From: Patescibacteria group bacterium UBA6899 | GTDB taxonomy: Bacteria; Patescibacteriota; Minisyncoccia; Phycocordibacterales; UBA6899 | Length of the DNA: 6,789 nt | Reading direction: 5' to 3' | NCBI GenBank assembly: GCA_002451235.1 | Contig: DKBN01000052.1 | Coordinates: 1 to 6,789, forward strand | In this document: one piece after another, positions 4,950 through 6,789 of the stretch | Numbering within the stretch: the first letter of the stretch is position 1 | How the letters are laid out: the number at the start of each line of letters is the position of its first letter | Notes under the pieces: model-generated | Seen by the model: the letters and a program-made list of their open reading frames with translations, nothing else | What the model was told of the DNA's origin: nothing | Databases searched by the model: none | Position numbers and translations under genes: made by a program

Positions 4950-5558
4950 ATGAGCTCCAAGAAACGAATGATGCTATCGATCATCGCTGGACTCGCTGCG
5001 ATCGCAATCGCATGGATGTGGGCGACGGGTACGCTTTCGTACCCATGGATCATGCTCGATCGTCAGGTCCAGCTCGTTTCTCGATGTATGTATGCTGACC
5101 CCTCTTTCTCTGCCGATGCCTTCGGATTCTCGATCGCTGCGCCGAACGATTATTGCGTTCTTCCCCATCGGCAGTTCCCGACGGATGCGTCGATCCAGAT
5201 CGTCCCGAAAGGATATTATTTCGTCTTCAATGAGTACGCGTTGGGGACGGTCGTGAACGCCACACGCGCCTCGATACTATTTGACCATACGACGACCGAG
5301 CGAAATGCCGGATCACTCCTCGGCGCGCTTCATGCTGGCGGCTTTCTCGAGGGGGCAACGATCGACCGACGGACCAATAAGAACGGCATCCAATTCGTCA
5401 TCGTCAGCGGCGCGAAGGGGATAGCTGATGATGGCCACCGTTTCCTTTGGGCGTTCGCGGATCATCCGGTGAGGCCGTTCACGATTACTATTCTTTCCGC
5501 GCATCCTGAGAATCCTATGGTATTCAACGCGGTCATCGATGAGCTCGGGACGATCTGA
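4950..5558 (+). CDS. single-pass membrane protein of unknown function
   Basis: This 202-residue protein is not recognised by family. Lysine/arginine residues at 4-6 and a hydrophobic helix (~8-25, with two Trp near its end) form a signal anchor, leaving about 170 residues outside the membrane. The outer part has FGFSIAAPNDYCVLP (58-72), a beta-rich middle and a helix ending FNAVIDELGTI. The layout 'FSI..P..Y....P' near the start, an alpha/beta middle and a final short helix is reminiscent of PsbP/Mog1-like small domains, but this is only an impression. Cys46 and Cys69 could pair. The open frame extends back to 4755, but that would run into the b5-domain gene and place 65 charged residues before the membrane helix, so the ATG at 4950 is preferred. 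No Shine-Dalgarno is visible. It is the only plus-strand gene here, and its end meets the convergent PAP2_C gene 18 bases away. Confidence 0.75.
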   Translation: MSSKKRMMLSIIAGLAAIAIAWMWATGTLSYPWIMLDRQVQLVSRCMYADPSFSADAFGFSIAAPNDYCVLPHRQFPTDASIQIVPKGYYFVFNEYALGTVVNATRASILFDHTTTERNAGSLLGALHAGGFLEGATIDRRTNKNGIQFVIVSGAKGIADDGHRFLWAFADHPVRPFTITILSAHPENPMVFNAVIDELGTI

Positions 5559-5576
5559 GATGAAGGACCCCATCCC

Positions 5577-6239
5577 CTACGCGTTCGGCAATCCATCATG
5601 GAACAAACGGAGATCCTTCGCGAATAACTTCTCGGTAAGACGATAGATCGAGTAGGTGATGAAATACGCGGAAGCAACGTCGATAGTATAATGCAAGTGC
5701 CCAAGTAGCACGACGACCGCCAAGAGAACGGAAATACCGAGGAAGAGATATCGGAGTGGTCGATCCTTCCAAAAGATAAGCGCCACCAAGAACGGGAGAC
5801 CGGTGTGGCCGGAGAAAAATAGGTCGCCACCAAAATTCATGCGGGTGAAGATGTCCGACTCGAACGAAACCTGCATCGGGAACGGCGCGATATGTGTGAG
5901 GGTGAGGAATACCGAACGGATGGCATAGAAGAGTGCGATCGCCTCGAGAAGGTACGGGATGCGATTGAACCGCTGCAGACCGAAAAGCGCGATGAGCGAG
6001 ATGAGCGCGAATGTTCCGAATACAAAAAGTATGTCCACGTCGTAGACCCGCGTATTGCTCAAGATGATGTCGGTCACCGGAGAACTCGCTTCTTTGGTCG
6101 CATAGTTGCTCGCATAATAATTGAGCACCAAACTCACGATGAAAAGCACGGCGGCGATACCGAGGGAACGCAGGAACTTACGGTCGGTGATGTGTCTTTT
6201 GATGTGTGGGATATAGCTCATATCATTTCGATGGCACAT
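5577..6239 (-). CDS. PAP2_C / sphingomyelin-synthase-like integral membrane phosphatase or phosphotransferase
   Basis: This 220-residue protein has about six membrane helices (~24-42, 68-88, 95-112, 141-157, 163-180, 186-200). It carries the signature motifs of the sphingomyelin-synthase branch of the PAP2 superfamily: an Arg-led segment RSVFLTLTHIAPFP (108-121), GGDLFFSGHTGLPF (137-150) and HLHYTIDVASAYFIT (181-195). By family knowledge the catalytic triad would be His145, His183 and Asp187, all present. Eukaryotic members move phosphocholine or phosphoethanolamine between lipids; bacterial members are mostly uncharacterised. The substrate is unknown. A lipid head group or polyprenyl phosphate/pyrophosphate is likely. 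The start is ambiguous. The ATG at 6239 overlaps the upstream glycosyltransferase end by 17 bases, while Met7 at 6221 gives stop-start TGATATG. Neither has a clear Shine-Dalgarno, and both imply translational coupling. The C-terminal tail is short and probably cytoplasmic. Confidence 0.87.
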   Translation of the reverse strand: MCHRNDMSYIPHIKRHITDRKFLRSLGIAAVLFIVSLVLNYYASNYATKEASSPVTDIILSNTRVYDVDILFVFGTFALISLIALFGLQRFNRIPYLLEAIALFYAIRSVFLTLTHIAPFPMQVSFESDIFTRMNFGGDLFFSGHTGLPFLVALIFWKDRPLRYLFLGISVLLAVVVLLGHLHYTIDVASAYFITYSIYRLTEKLFAKDLRLFHDGLPNA

Positions 6240-6789
6240 CGCGGATATCTTTGTATGTCTTTGTGAACGGCCGACCGACGAACGCCGTGGAAAGGTAGTT
6301 GATCCCGTACTTCAATGCCATCGAAATGATCCCCTCCCCTTTCAAGCGGCGCGCCGAGGCGTATATCGGGAGAGAGAAGGTCCACTTGACCCTTCCCACC
6401 TTCGAGATCCTACGCGCGATATCGGTATCTTCTCCATAGAACGTGATCGAGGTGTCATACCCACCGATGGCGGCAAGTGCATCGCGCCGCACAATGAAAT
6501 TCCCTCCCTGAAGCATCGCTCCTGTTCCCCCGAAGAGTTTCCCCACCCACTGGATAGCGTATCCAATAGAGTAGAAGACAACGACCATCGCGCGAAAGAA
6601 TTCCGGCAGTTCTGTGTAGATGAAGGGACCGCTCAAGGCGACAAGTTTTGGGTCGATCGAGAACGCTTCGAGGACCCTGTCGAGCCATCCTGTCGGCAGC
6701 CGCGTATCCGCATCCACGTTCGCGATCAACTCACCCGATGATGCCTTGAACCCGGCAGCGCGAGCGAACACGAGGCCTTTCTGTGGCTC
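6223..6789 (-). CDS. family 2 glycosyltransferase, 3' part (5' end beyond window)
   Basis: The last 188 residues of a GT-A fold glycosyltransferase (GT2) lie in the window. The frame is open to the right edge, and its apparent first Met is really an internal GTG codon. Visible marks are KGLVFARAAGFKASSGELI before DADT (the DxD metal/nucleotide-sugar motif, ~26-29 of the visible part), then LSGPF, GGNFIVRRDALAAIGGYD and YGEDTDIARRISKVGRV (the ED motif with the likely catalytic base). A hydrophobic stretch FFRAMVVVFYSIGYAIQW lies between DxD and ED and may dip into the membrane. The QxxRW of processive synthases is absent, with ASARRLKGEG in that region, so a single-sugar transfer is likelier. 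Donor and acceptor are unknown. It ends at the start of the PAP2_C gene (TGATATG), which suggests a joint task on a lipid-linked substrate. The missing part is the N-terminal nucleotide-binding beta-alpha units. Confidence 0.9.
   Translation of the reverse strand, partial: EPQKGLVFARAAGFKASSGELIANVDADTRLPTGWLDRVLEAFSIDPKLVALSGPFIYTELPEFFRAMVVVFYSIGYAIQWVGKLFGGTGAMLQGGNFIVRRDALAAIGGYDTSITFYGEDTDIARRISKVGRVKWTFSLPIYASARRLKGEGIISMALKYGINYLSTAFVGRPFTKTYKDIRDVPSK

Overview
The window is a bacterial segment of roughly 50-55% GC that uses the standard code, since UGA is a stop in several genes. The protein styles point to a Patescibacteria/CPR genome, probably of the Parcubacteria type. These styles are a secreted peptidoglycan-binding-like domain followed by Ig-like repeats that each carry C-x-x-P-C, an SH3-like domain of the 'GDHISL..NVRSSPS..GW' kind, Pro/Thr linkers, small membrane-anchored proteins of unknown function and very short intergenic gaps. 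The lineage is inferred from style only; there is no rRNA or other marker here.

Layout: five of the six genes lie on the minus strand. From the right edge leftwards: (i) the 3' part of a family 2 glycosyltransferase (6223-6789, cut by the window edge), overlapping or abutting (TGATATG) a six-helix PAP2_C / sphingomyelin-synthase-like phosphatase or phosphotransferase (5577-6239); (ii) one plus-strand gene (4950-5558) for an unrecognised single-pass membrane protein, ending 18 bases from the end of the PAP2_C gene; (iii) a 79-base divergent intergenic region with a palindrome and short repeats; (iv) a membrane-anchored protein with two cytochrome b5 domains, an SH3-like domain and a C-terminal cupredoxin-like domain (3347-4870); (v) a secreted PG-binding/Ig-repeat protein (1916-3274); (vi) a GT35 alpha-glucan-phosphorylase homologue (73-1782) with its own probable promoter and a strong Shine-Dalgarno.

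How the genes may work together: iv and v form a likely cell-surface pair, one a heme-binding anchored protein and the other a secreted adhesive or wall-binding protein. The glycosyltransferase and PAP2_C protein look like a translationally coupled pair acting on lipid-linked sugars or lipid head groups. The GT35 protein would belong to storage-glucan metabolism, but its PLP-binding lysine is replaced by serine, so ordinary phosphorolysis is doubtful. The most unusual points are this serine substitution, the double-b5/SH3/degenerate-cupredoxin architecture, and an 11-base poly-C tract in the coding strand of the b5 gene, where a one-base slip would remove the second half of the protein. I saw no tRNA, rRNA, CRISPR array, insertion sequence or phage gene.
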